From contig CAYLTY010000001.1 of the NCBI GenBank assembly GCA_964386705.1, positions 57,854-121,853 on the forward strand: a stretch of 64,000 nucleotides of DNA, given 5' to 3'. Source of the DNA: AM-0621 sp964386705 (GTDB taxonomy: Bacteria; Planctomycetota; Planctomycetia; Planctomycetales; Planctomycetaceae). Both the position numbers and the translations under genes were made by a program. The notes beneath the pieces are model-generated. The model made no database searches. It was not told the DNA's origin and worked only from the letters and a program-made list of their open reading frames with translations. Shown in pieces: positions 7,690-16,191 of this stretch (positions are counted from its first letter, which is position 1; each line of letters starts with the position of its first letter).

Positions 7690-10600
7690 CTACTGAATCA
7701 CAATCGGGCCGTCATCGAGCTTGATGATCAGGTGCGTCTCCTGAGTCTTCAGCCAATCTCTAATCTCGTCTGCCGTCTTCAGCGTGCCACTGGATAATCG
7801 CACGGTTTGGACTTTCGGCTCCAGCAGGCGTGCCGCCGCAGCGATGGCGTTCGAGAACCGACCGCTCAACGCATCGGTCTTGTCTTTCCACGAACCCAGC
7901 GGTGTCCGATCCAGGGTATTCACCAGCTCGTCGTCAGTGCCCACAGAGATTTCAGCAGGTGATACCAAACCACACTGCTGCGACACCATTTGTTGCTGGG
8001 CAGCATCGAGTTTTTGCCACGCATGGTTCCCCTTGAGTTGCGACATCTCGGCGTCGTACCGCTGCTGATGCTGCTGATGGGCTGCAATGACTGACGTCCT
8101 CAACACACCGGCTGACTTCTTGAGTAAGGGCGTCACATGATCGGTCGCATCGAGCAACAGCCGATTCTGCATGATACCGCTGCGCGCCGATTCGATGTCG
8201 GCGAAGCCATCGACACCCTGACTGTGCTTCAACAATCGCTCCAACCGCTGCCAAGCCGGGAGTCGCTTCTCCACCAATTCAGCTGCTTCACGCCAGGATT
8301 TGGCTTGTGCCTTGAGTGAGTCGTGCTGCTTCAGGATTTCTAGCAATCTCTCGTTTCCCGCGAGACTTCGAACGTCCTGAATGTGAGTGGCTTTGGGACA
8401 CTCCGGCAGGGGTGCCACGCCCCCCGCCTTGCTTGCAAGCCGAGTCATTTGGTCCAGGAACTCCGTCGATTTCGCGGACAACTCATCGCTGGCCTTCGCC
8501 GGGACCCCTGCGTCCTGAAACAAGCCACGGAGCTTGATTTTGTCCTTGGCTGTCAGTGTGATGGTTTCCACACGGAACCGAGTTTTTGAAATTTTGGCTT
8601 GGTCCAATTGTCCCGCCGACAACGGCCCAGCACTGGCATGTGTCGCTGTCAAATGCCCCGTGGCATGGAGGGCGATTAGCCCCCCATCAATCGTGTCTTG
8701 CGGCCATCCATAGGGGCTGTCCTCAAACTTTTGGCGGATTGCTCGGCCTTCCATCTCTGAGCCAATCGCGCGCATCAGCTCACGGCAAACCGGATGCTGT
8801 TCCGTCGGTCCCGTCCATTCGACGCCTTCCAAGGGGGAGTCAGAGCCAGACTTCGCTCGACCGATAACAACGGGCCAATTCTTATGGTCGGCGGCTTTGA
8901 AGTCAGGGAACAGACGATCGAGAGCTGCCTCAGCTGCTGAACGGACTTTGTCACCGAATGCGAGTTCGAACTGTTCGGTGCCACCGCCTTTGAAGACTTT
9001 GGCGGCATCGACGATAGTGCGAATGAGGTCGTCCCGAATCCTTTCCGATTCGGTCTGACGACTTTGCATGGCATTGCGAGCTTCTTCGCCAGCGGCGGTG
9101 CTCGGGACGCCTTTGAAGTCGATGGTTCCCCGAGCCGCTTCCGCCCGAATGATCTGCTTCTTTAGGTCATCAGCGCTGGCCTTTTCGATGTAGACAAACA
9201 CTATCGGGCTGTCCGTGCCTGCCGCGCGTGCTGCATCGACAACCGCCTTACTACCCGTGTTCCAGCCGTCCTGGACCCAAACAGGAATGTCATGCCCCGC
9301 GACGGCTGGTTGATCTTCGCCAAAGTGAATTGCCAGCTTGCGCGGAACTTTGCTTTCGCCGTGCTGGAGCTTGATCCCCTTGACCGCTGTGTGGGCTGCA
9401 TCGCGAATCAGTGCATCCCGCTTTTGGTCGATTTCATGATTTTGTCCTGTGTAGTGGGTGACTCGGTTACGAAACTCCTTGTCCCATTCGGAGTACTCCT
9501 TCGTTTGCAGGTTGTACTCATCGTGATCCTTCAGAAGGATGCCCTTCTCTTCGAGGTCATCCAAAACTCGTGGAATCTCTTTGCGAAGAAGGACACCGTC
9601 GTGATTCAGATCGCTGACCATCAAATCGGCCAACATGTCCGGCGTGGCTCGAATACCCTTGTCTGCACCGGCCTCCCGCGGCAGCTTGCGAATCAGAAAG
9701 ACTAGACCACAAAGGCGCTTCGCCAGATGCCCGTCGCTCGTTCCATCGTCCAGCCTACGGATTGTCTCGTCGAGTTCTTTGAGCAGCACTCCCTGCTGTA
9801 ATAATCCGGGTTGCAATTGTTCGAAGATGTAGTCAGCAGGTACTACGGTTCGGAGCGGCGACTGGGCAAGCTCACGCAAAGCATCGTGAATGATTCGCAA
9901 CTGGGTCCGGAGCATGCCGCTAGTACCAGCGGGGTCGACCGCCCGAAAGCATTCTTCCCAGAATCGACGGCGTACCGGCAGAATCGGATAGTCATCGACA
10001 ATGAATGCCTCGTCTTCCGACCGGGAAGCAATTTGCGTCCCCTGAAGCTGTCGTTTGACCTCGCCGTCATGCGAAGTCAGCTCTTGCCGAATCGCAGTAA
10101 TATGCTCCGGCTTCTTGGCCAATAAGACGCGACGAGTGACGGTCTCTACGTCGGCATCGGAAAGCTCGACGGGAATCGTGAAGCGGTCGCGCAGCTTCCC
10201 AAACTGAGCCGTCTGAGCTCCGAGTGCGTTCTGCCCAGCCCCCACTAGAAGCAATCGGCAGTCCAGCTGCTTTGAAAGGGCCTCAGCAACTTCTACTACT
10301 CTGGTTGCTCGATCCGAGTCATCGCTGATGTAAAGCTGCACTTCGTCGAGGACCAACATGATGCAGGGCAGCTCACGATTGCTGGTCAACACCTCGCGTA
10401 CCAGACGGATGAACTCACTAGTGTCGATGTCCCCTGGTTGCTTGAACTCTTGTTTCAGAGTTTCGCGAGTTGACTTGCGATCTCCAAATCCCGGATCGGC
10501 AGCCACGAGTGCATCGTGGAGTACAGGGCTGACGTAGAGGTCATTGAGTTCGCGATAAAAATCCTTGCCTGCCTTTTCGACGACTGTCTTCACGTGATCG

Positions 10601-11151
10601 AAGAATCCGTTGTTCTTCAGGTAGAGACAGAAACGGGCCTGTGCATACGTGGCAGGCAATCCCATTGAACGCAGCATGATGCCGAGTACTGTTAGTCGAA
10701 CGCTGTCGCTGCCTCCCGCTGGGAGTGTTCCCGATGCAGCATGCAGACCACCAAATCGTCGCCCTTGAGTATCCAGTTCTCGCAGCGCTTCCTGAATGTC
10801 GTTGGGTAACTCAGGAACCAATGTTCGTGCCGTATCGCCATGTTCTGGAAATTCTGTGTTTGCCCAAAGATGGCAAAGCATCTTGAGCAAATGGGACTTT
10901 CCACTGCCGTAGAATCCGCTTACCCATGCCGCTGGCTGGCTAGTCCCTCCGATGTGCGCGAGATAGGACTCCAAGATGCGTCTCATTCCATCGGCGTATT
11001 GGCCTTCACAAACAAAATTCGCCAGCTCTTCACGTAGCGTCTGCATTTCTCGTTCGGTCATGCCATCAACAATGCGCGCCTGACCGTTGTTCATGAGCCG
11101 CGTGGTCGCCGGATCGCGAACGAATAAATCTCGGTTGAGCAAGTTTGCCAT
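7690..11151 (-). CDS. brxC: BREX P-loop ATPase BrxC
   Basis: From the ATG at 11151 the protein has 1153 residues, normal for BrxC. A longer reading from 11202 adds 17 residues but would run into brxB. The P-loop is GFYGSGKS (residues 79-86), the family's characteristic Walker A. A Walker B-like LVLDEVQLYI follows further on. BrxC is a large AAA-like ATPase, essential for BREX, that probably powers or scaffolds the complex with PglX and PglZ. The chosen ATG overlaps the brxB stop by one base (TGATG), which implies translational coupling. pglX follows after 10 bases. Confidence 0.92.
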   Translation of the reverse strand: MANLLNRDLFVRDPATTRLMNNGQARIVDGMTEREMQTLREELANFVCEGQYADGMRRILESYLAHIGGTSQPAAWVSGFYGSGKSHLLKMLCHLWANTEFPEHGDTARTLVPELPNDIQEALRELDTQGRRFGGLHAASGTLPAGGSDSVRLTVLGIMLRSMGLPATYAQARFCLYLKNNGFFDHVKTVVEKAGKDFYRELNDLYVSPVLHDALVAADPGFGDRKSTRETLKQEFKQPGDIDTSEFIRLVREVLTSNRELPCIMLVLDEVQLYISDDSDRATRVVEVAEALSKQLDCRLLLVGAGQNALGAQTAQFGKLRDRFTIPVELSDADVETVTRRVLLAKKPEHITAIRQELTSHDGEVKRQLQGTQIASRSEDEAFIVDDYPILPVRRRFWEECFRAVDPAGTSGMLRTQLRIIHDALRELAQSPLRTVVPADYIFEQLQPGLLQQGVLLKELDETIRRLDDGTSDGHLAKRLCGLVFLIRKLPREAGADKGIRATPDMLADLMVSDLNHDGVLLRKEIPRVLDDLEEKGILLKDHDEYNLQTKEYSEWDKEFRNRVTHYTGQNHEIDQKRDALIRDAAHTAVKGIKLQHGESKVPRKLAIHFGEDQPAVAGHDIPVWVQDGWNTGSKAVVDAARAAGTDSPIVFVYIEKASADDLKKQIIRAEAARGTIDFKGVPSTAAGEEARNAMQSRQTESERIRDDLIRTIVDAAKVFKGGGTEQFELAFGDKVRSAAEAALDRLFPDFKAADHKNWPVVIGRAKSGSDSPLEGVEWTGPTEQHPVCRELMRAIGSEMEGRAIRQKFEDSPYGWPQDTIDGGLIALHATGHLTATHASAGPLSAGQLDQAKISKTRFRVETITLTAKDKIKLRGLFQDAGVPAKASDELSAKSTEFLDQMTRLASKAGGVAPLPECPKATHIQDVRSLAGNERLLEILKQHDSLKAQAKSWREAAELVEKRLPAWQRLERLLKHSQGVDGFADIESARSGIMQNRLLLDATDHVTPLLKKSAGVLRTSVIAAHQQHQQRYDAEMSQLKGNHAWQKLDAAQQQMVSQQCGLVSPAEISVGTDDELVNTLDRTPLGSWKDKTDALSGRFSNAIAAAARLLEPKVQTVRLSSGTLKTADEIRDWLKTQETHLIIKLDDGPIVIQ

Positions 11152-11711
11152 CAGCGGCTTTCTCCGTCGTTCAATGTGATCGGCACCGCGAGGTAGTTCC
11201 AACCATCTCGTGCATCCAGGAGTCGGTAGTTGTTCTGATCGTGATCGCCTGGAAAGAACAACACCAGTCGGCCTCGAATATCTGCCTCAACATGTTTGAG
11301 CACTTCGGAGATTCGTGAGAATCCATAAAGCGATGCGGCACCAAACACGCCAACGACGGTGTCCTCTGCAACATCTTCAGCAGTCAGGGCTTCTCGTAGT
11401 CGAGACGCGACATATTCGACGTACTCGTTTTGCAGCTTCAACGTCAGATCATCTGGCGACTCGAAGTAGGCATCCCGGTACGCGTCCTGGGCCATCCAGC
11501 AGGGAAACGAATCGGTGAGATCAATTTCTCGCCACTTGTGCCCGGCATCTCGCGTCCGCATTTCGAACTCACGCCGCTTAGCACGCAGCTTTCGCTCATC
11601 AGTCTTGTCATAGACAACAAAGATCGCCTTCTGCGCTCCGGCAAGATTTCGCTGCCAAGGGGCAGAAACATGGCGTTCGTACTTATCGGCAAGTTCTTCA
11701 ATGCGGCCCAT
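11151..11711 (-). CDS. brxB: BREX protein BrxB (DUF1788)
   Basis: The 186-residue protein matches the DUF1788/BrxB pattern: a helical N-terminus, an IFVVYDKTDERKL segment, an early WREIDLTDSFP motif, VVGVFGAASLYGF in the middle and a C-terminal LVLFFPGDHDQNNYRLLDA. BrxB has no known enzymatic activity but is a conserved structural component next to BrxC. It overlaps brxA by 14 bases at its start and brxC by one base at its end, so the three genes form one tight operon. Confidence 0.88.
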   Translation of the reverse strand: MGRIEELADKYERHVSAPWQRNLAGAQKAIFVVYDKTDERKLRAKRREFEMRTRDAGHKWREIDLTDSFPCWMAQDAYRDAYFESPDDLTLKLQNEYVEYVASRLREALTAEDVAEDTVVGVFGAASLYGFSRISEVLKHVEADIRGRLVLFFPGDHDQNNYRLLDARDGWNYLAVPITLNDGESR

Positions 11712-12507
11712 AACTATCCCTTACCTCTTCCCTCGTCAGAAGACTTGAGAATCCGATTTCTACAACATCACCGGCGTGCTTCAGTTCCAGCACGCCAAAC
11801 CGCTTCGCGTCCTTCGCGAGTTGAATAAGTGTATCCGTTGTGACATCTAGGCACTTTGTCCACAAAGTGCGAAACAATTGGTCGCCGCGAACACCTTCCA
11901 GGTATCCAAGAACTAATGCGTAGGTAACCACGATTGGCGACGGCTTCACTCGTTGCCTGATCTTGCGAACCCGACCGCATAGATGTCCTGACTGGGTCCA
12001 CGATGACGATACATTCCTCGCAATCTTGTCGAGAGTGTCGTCGCTCCAACGATCGCTACCAGCGGCCCGAAGTGCGCTGGTTAGTTCCCGTCGCGATAAC
12101 TCTTCACCTGCCTTCAGCGACACGACTGCCGAGACAGACGTGCGAAGTAAGGGGTCACGAGCCAATGCGCACAGCATCGCGAGCAGAGGTCGACCTTCCG
12201 GATCGATGGTCCAAAGCCGGCGGAGCACCCGAAACAATGGAACAGCAGGATCAAGAGCATAAAGTTCTCTTAATCGCTGAATCGTATTGTGCCGTGTGGC
12301 AGAGGTTTTCTTTTCTGTGACATTCCCGTCGACCGTTGCATCTGCGTAGTCATTAGCCGTCCCCGTTGTCGGCACGGATTCCAGCAGCATGACAAGCTCA
12401 TCCAACATTATTGTTCGAGTTGTGTGCGTCCCCTTCGCGCCAAAGCGGTAGCCGAACCGCATCGCTGCTTCATTTTCATCTCGGAGTTGGAATGGTACTT
12501 GAGGCAT
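11698..12507 (-). CDS. brxA: BREX protein BrxA (DUF1819-like)
   Basis: The 269-residue protein occupies the brxA position as first gene of the operon. It shows the DUF1819 layout: an N-terminal helical part with RLRELYALD, a central LLAMLCALARDPLLRTS stretch and a C-terminal winged-helix-like part (KPSPIVVTYALVLGYLEG, then LELKHAGDVVEIGFSSLL). BrxA is a small DNA-binding BREX component. The N-terminal sequence is divergent, so the call leans partly on gene order. The operon promoter should lie in the intergenic stretch to the right (12508 onward). I could not identify -35/-10 boxes with confidence. Confidence 0.8.
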   Translation of the reverse strand: MPQVPFQLRDENEAAMRFGYRFGAKGTHTTRTIMLDELVMLLESVPTTGTANDYADATVDGNVTEKKTSATRHNTIQRLRELYALDPAVPLFRVLRRLWTIDPEGRPLLAMLCALARDPLLRTSVSAVVSLKAGEELSRRELTSALRAAGSDRWSDDTLDKIARNVSSSWTQSGHLCGRVRKIRQRVKPSPIVVTYALVLGYLEGVRGDQLFRTLWTKCLDVTTDTLIQLAKDAKRFGVLELKHAGDVVEIGFSSLLTREEVRDSYGPH

Positions 12508-12905
12508 CCAATAACATTAACATTTCGACGGCAAGTTTGCCGTCGAAAACGATCGTCGTTTCGCGTTCTGAAACAAAACATCGTAACGCATTGCTGAGAA
12601 GAGACTTGCAGTGGCATAGTGGATGCAGAAGCGTCCGGTGATTTTTTCCGCCGTCTCGCTGGATGGTCGCTGTTAACAGAACAGCTTTGCGCTGCCTGAT
12701 TAGCAAGTTGCTAAATCCAAGCTCAAAACGTGGCATATGAGTTGAGCCCCGGGCATAGCTCTTGGAGCTTGATTTCCCGAGCCAAAGCAGCCCCGCGAGG
12801 ACCAGTTTCGACTGGTTCTCGGGGCTGTTTTCGTTTGGAGAGGCTTCCAAAGAGGGACCGGTGGTCGGTCCGCTTGTCGCATCCATGAATTGGAGGACCA
12901 ATACC
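12508..12905. other. Divergent intergenic region between brxA and the DUF1257 module
   Basis: This stretch separates the leftward BREX operon from the rightward DUF1257 operon, so it should hold promoters for both. I see no convincing gene. The right half (from 12725) belongs to a duplicated segment that recurs at 63530, and it contains a strong hairpin at 12788-12827. Short reading frames across it are not conserved between the two copies. Confidence 0.6.
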
Positions 12906-13120
12906 GTGTCGCATGTTGTGCAGATTCAGACGGAGATTCGCGATCCGGTCGCGATTCGGGCAGCTTGTGGTCGGTTGGCGTTGTCCGAACCAGTCTTTGG
13001 GGAAACGAAACTGTTTAGCACCTCGGCCACCGGCTGGGCGGTGACGTTGCCAGAGTGGCGGTACCCAGTGGTCTGTGATGTCGCGACGGCCAAGATCGCC
13101 TTCGACAACTTCAATGGTCG
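12725..13120 (+). repeat. Direct repeat copy A (hairpin leader plus 5' part of DUF1257 gene)
   Basis: About 400 bases starting at AAAACGTGGCATATGAG are repeated in the same orientation at 63530-63925. The two copies share the leader hairpin, the GGTGGTCGGTCC box, the GGAGGA ribosome-binding site and the first 70 or so codons of the DUF1257 gene. They differ by scattered substitutions, so the duplication is not recent. Copy A leads into the intact gene and copy B into a truncated one. Confidence 0.9.
12788..12836 (+). terminator. Hairpin with T-rich tail upstream of DUF1257 gene (terminator or attenuator)
   Basis: CAGCCCCGCGAGGACCAGT (12788-12806) pairs with ACTGGTTCTCGGGGCTG (12811-12827) around a TTCG tetraloop, with a small bulge, and TTTTCGTTT follows. 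It sits about 70 bases before the GTG start and recurs in the copy at 63593-63635 with partly compensatory base changes. It could be a terminator, an attenuator for the module, or a structured leader. Confidence 0.7.
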
Positions 13121-13274
13121 CTGGGGCGACCAGAAGCAGTTGGACCGCTTCCTTCAGGGGTATGCGGTGGAAAAGGCGAAGATCGAGGCTCGCAAGCGCG
13201 GGCATTCCGTGACCGAACAATCACTTCACGATGGTTCGGTGAAATTGACCATTCAAGTCGGAGGGACAGCATGA
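12906..13274 (+). CDS. DUF1257 (Ycf35-like) protein
   Basis: The protein has 122 residues from a GTG start. That start follows GGAGGA at a good distance and is conserved in the second copy at 63708. It begins SHVVQIQTEIRDPVAI and contains LPEWRYPVVCDV and FDNFNGRW, the pattern of DUF1257 proteins, which are related to the algal/cyanobacterial Ycf35. The biochemical role is unknown. An in-frame ATG at 12885 would add seven residues but lacks a ribosome-binding site. The stop overlaps the next ATG (ATGA), so it is coupled to the DUF2997 gene. Confidence 0.85.
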   Translation: MSHVVQIQTEIRDPVAIRAACGRLALSEPVFGETKLFSTSATGWAVTLPEWRYPVVCDVATAKIAFDNFNGRWGDQKQLDRFLQGYAVEKAKIEARKRGHSVTEQSLHDGSVKLTIQVGGTA

Positions 13275-13465
13275 ATCCGTCGATCGAAATCATCGTAACT
13301 CCGAGCGGGCAGACCCGCGTTGAAACGAAGGGCTTTCAAGGTACTGCTTGCAGAGCGGCGAGCCAGTTCATTGAACGAGCACTCGGGCCGCAGTCGAACG
13401 AACAACTTACACCGGAGTTCTATCAGACAGCGACGTCTCAGCAGCAAGTCCAGCAGGGCGGGTGA
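13271..13465 (+). CDS. DUF2997 small protein
   Basis: The 64-residue protein has the DUF2997 core IEIIVTPSGQTRVETKGF followed by a conserved Cys and FIERALG. Members of this family are usually encoded between a DUF1257 and a Ycf46-like ATPase gene, as here. Its function is unknown; the short beta-hairpin-rich core suggests a partner or adaptor. The ATG overlaps the DUF1257 stop. The last third is low-complexity (Gln/Ser-rich) and probably disordered. Confidence 0.85.
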   Translation: MNPSIEIIVTPSGQTRVETKGFQGTACRAASQFIERALGPQSNEQLTPEFYQTATSQQQVQQGG

Positions 13466-13524
13466 CGTGCCTCGACAGGCAGCCGACTCGCATTCATCTC
13501 AGCTTCTCTTCATGGGAGACCTTT

Positions 13525-15006
13525 ATGACACTGACCGAGCGGCTGGGCGAATACATTCGCGCCTGCTTCACGGGAATTTGGATCGAAAGTCACGAACAAG
13601 AGGATGCGCTCGTGGCCATCGCTCAGCTCTGCCAGCGTGAAGAGTGGAAGCTCGCAACTTGGGACATTGAGCAGGGCCTTCGAACTTCGGGCGCGACATC
13701 CGACAGCAGCGGCAATGATCCGTTGGCTGCGATTCGCGCTGTGAACTCACTGGCCGCAGCAGATGGAACCGCGGTCTTGGTACTTCAGAACTTTCATCGG
13801 TTCCTGGCATCGGCTGAGGTCGTACAGGCGCTGGTGCGGCAAATCATTTCGGGCAAGCAGAATCGCACTATCATCGTCATTCTCGCACCGGTGGTGCAGC
13901 TGCCCGTGGAAGTCGAAAAGCTGTTCGTCGTGCTGGAGCATGAACTGCCCGATCGCAGTCAACTGGAAGAGATCGCGCGGGGGATTGCCACGGAAGAAGT
14001 CGAACTCCCGAACGGTGCCGCGTTCGAGACCGTGCTCGACGCGGCATCGGGACTAACTCGAATGGAAGCGGAGAATGCGTTTAGCCTGTCACTCGTCCGC
14101 TACGGCCGAATCGCCAGCGAAGCGGTTTGGGAATTGAAGTCCGGCATGCTCAAGAAGTCGGGCTTACTGGAACTGCATCGAGGCCAGGAAGACTTCAGCA
14201 ACCTCGGCGGATTGGGATCACTCAAGAGTTTCTGCAAACGGGCTCTCTTGCAACCGAGTCGTGGCAACTCTGCAAGGCGGCCACGCGGAGTTTTGCTGCT
14301 GTCGCCACCGGGTTGTGGCAAGAGTCAGTTCTGCAAGGCGCTGGGGACGGAAGTCGGGCGGCCAGTGCTGATTCTCGATGTCGGCAGCCTGATGGGGTCA
14401 CTGGTCGGACAAAGTGAGGAACGCACGCGCCAGGCTCTGCGAGTCATCGACGCGATGGCCCCTTGTGTGGCCATGATCGATGAAGTCGAAAAGGCGTTTG
14501 CTGGGGTGAGTGGGAGTGGTGATTCAGGGGTGACTTCAAGGATGTTTGGGACTTTTCTGAGTTGGTTGAACGATCACACGTCTGATGTGTTCGTCGTCTG
14601 TACGGCGAATGATGTTTCGAAGCTGCCACCGGAGTTTGGGCGTTCGGAACGGTTCGACGGGACCTTCTTCCTCGACCTGCCGACTCGTGAAGAGAAGGAC
14701 GCAATCTGGAACATCTATCTGCATCAGTTCGAGATCGACCACGATCAGCGCAGGCCAGATGACAGTGACTGGACGGGGGCCGAAATCAAAGCCTGCTGCC
14801 GGTTGGCAGCGTTGCTCGAGGTGCCATTGATTCAGGCCAGCCAAAACGTCGTTCCCGTGGCGGTAACTGCCGCGGAGAGTGTCGGCAGGCTACGGACATG
14901 GGCTCACGGCCGCTGCTTGTCGGCTCAGCACGCTGGCATCTACCAGAGTTCTGAATCCAAATCTGGACCACGGCGAAAGGTCAGCCGTGATTCTTCCCTG
15001 AATTGA
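13525..15006 (+). CDS. Ycf46-like AAA+ ATPase
   Basis: Starting at the ATG at 13525, after a GGGAGAC ribosome-binding site, the protein has 493 residues. An N-terminal alpha/beta domain (about 1-230) precedes a AAA+ domain with Walker A SPPGCGKS (260-267) and Walker B in CVAMIDEVEKAF. A sensor-1-like stretch (VFVVCTANDVSKLPPEFGR) and arginine-rich FGRSERFDGTFF follow. This is the architecture of Ycf46-family ATPases found next to DUF1257 and DUF2997. The substrate is unknown. It probably remodels a complex with the two small partners encoded just upstream. The C-terminal 30 residues are polar and divergent. Confidence 0.85.
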   Translation: MTLTERLGEYIRACFTGIWIESHEQEDALVAIAQLCQREEWKLATWDIEQGLRTSGATSDSSGNDPLAAIRAVNSLAAADGTAVLVLQNFHRFLASAEVVQALVRQIISGKQNRTIIVILAPVVQLPVEVEKLFVVLEHELPDRSQLEEIARGIATEEVELPNGAAFETVLDAASGLTRMEAENAFSLSLVRYGRIASEAVWELKSGMLKKSGLLELHRGQEDFSNLGGLGSLKSFCKRALLQPSRGNSARRPRGVLLLSPPGCGKSQFCKALGTEVGRPVLILDVGSLMGSLVGQSEERTRQALRVIDAMAPCVAMIDEVEKAFAGVSGSGDSGVTSRMFGTFLSWLNDHTSDVFVVCTANDVSKLPPEFGRSERFDGTFFLDLPTREEKDAIWNIYLHQFEIDHDQRRPDDSDWTGAEIKACCRLAALLEVPLIQASQNVVPVAVTAAESVGRLRTWAHGRCLSAQHAGIYQSSESKSGPRRKVSRDSSLN

Positions 15007-15163
15007 ATGGCCGCATGAGTCGCATGTTGACTCCGTTGCTGGCTGAGTTCCATCCCACGTTCCAACGATGAAACGAGTTGAGCCTTCGGCAGTCCAATTG
15101 GGGATTGATCGAGATTGAACGCGACCATCGGGCCAGCCCATGGGAAGTGACTCGTTGGCTGCT

Positions 15164-15385
15164 TCACAGCCCTTCCATCAGGTCGGCGAGCGTCATTCCG
15201 AGTGTCTCGGCGATCGTCTCGATATTGCGGAGAGCGACATTACGTTCGCCTCGTTCAATGCCCCCAATATAGGTCCGATCAAGTTTGCACGCTGCTGCGA
15301 AGCTCTCTTGGGAATAACCCTGTTCTTTCCGCAGTTCGCGGACGCGCAGTCCAAATCGGCTCAGGATGTCGGCTCGTTTTCCCAT
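15164..15385 (-). CDS. XRE-family helix-turn-helix regulator
   Basis: This 73-residue protein is almost only a Cro/C1-type HTH domain: LRVRELRKEQGYSQESFAAA, then KLDRTYIGGIERGERN, then IAETLGMTLADLMEG. It resembles restriction-modification controller proteins and small phage-like repressors. It is encoded alone, antisense to the flanking genes, and could regulate the DUF1257 operon or the gene to its right. A start three codons upstream (15394) is also possible. Confidence 0.88.
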   Translation of the reverse strand: MGKRADILSRFGLRVRELRKEQGYSQESFAAACKLDRTYIGGIERGERNVALRNIETIAETLGMTLADLMEGL

Positions 15386-15590
15386 ATGAGCCATTGAAAG
15401 TTGACAGGCATTCCCGTTCTACGGACTATGAGTATCACTTCGTCTTGATGCCTATGAGTATCTCTGGTCTTTGATGCTCAATGGCTGCCGCAGCCCAACT
15501 CCATTCAGAAAGGATGGCTTCCTTGAGTCTACGATTCTGGATTTCCGCCTGCCTCAGAGCCCGCGATATCACTCCAGGAGGACTACCTTG

Positions 15591-16055
15591 ATGAACCAGC
15601 GCCCTTGGTACCAAGACGGCGGAACCGTTCTTGCCGTTGTCGTGGTTACGCTCATGCTTGGACTTTCTATTCATGCCAGGCATCAGAAAGCCCAACAAGA
15701 GGCTTTGCCTGAAGTTGTTCCGAAAGTCACCGGACAATTGAGCCGAACTTTCCTCGGTCCGCCAACACTTGAACTCACTGTCTGGCATCAATACGCGGCC
15801 GCTCTGCAAAACGTCGTGCTGGTTGTGAATTTGAATGAAGACCCCGCTCTCGACGACAAGCAGTGGGACAAACGCGAACACAGCTTTGAATCCTGGCCAC
15901 CCAACAAGGAGCAGGCCGTAAAATTCACGTTCCCGCTGAAGCGGTACGATCCCAAGCAACCCATCCGTGTGGAGTACATGTTGGTTGGTAAAACCATCAA
16001 GCCCCACGTCTCTTCAGGAGACTGGTTGGGTGAAGGTTGGAAGCCACCGGAGTAG
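15591..16055 (+). CDS. Membrane-anchored protein of unknown function
   Basis: The ATG at 15591 follows a clear CCAGGAGGACTA ribosome-binding site. The 154-residue protein has one N-terminal transmembrane or uncleaved signal segment (TVLAVVVVTLMLGLSI, about residues 12-27). A soluble domain rich in beta-strand-like segments follows (LELTVWHQYAAALQNVVLVV, AVKFTFPLKRYD, IRVEYMLVG). It probably faces the periplasm. I do not recognise the family. A strong terminator follows at 16114, so it ends a transcription unit. Confidence 0.7.
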   Translation: MNQRPWYQDGGTVLAVVVVTLMLGLSIHARHQKAQQEALPEVVPKVTGQLSRTFLGPPTLELTVWHQYAAALQNVVLVVNLNEDPALDDKQWDKREHSFESWPPNKEQAVKFTFPLKRYDPKQPIRVEYMLVGKTIKPHVSSGDWLGEGWKPPE

Positions 16056-16113
16056 GTCTCGCCAATGCGAGCCTGCCCGGCGAGTTCGCTGTCTTAATGC
16101 TTTGCGAGCACTC

Positions 16114-16160
16114 AACGCCGTTCGATTCTTCAGTGAAATCGAACGGCGTTTTTTTGTTTT
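16114..16160 (+). terminator. Intrinsic terminator
   Basis: AACGCCGTTCGAT (16114-16126) and ATCGAACGGCGTT (16138-16150) form a perfect 13-base-pair stem with an 11-base loop, followed by a run of T. It lies 60 bases after the stop of the membrane-anchored protein and before the 16192 gene. Confidence 0.93.
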
Positions 16161-16191
16161 GCCACCTCAGTATCCGTCTCGAAAGGATCCC

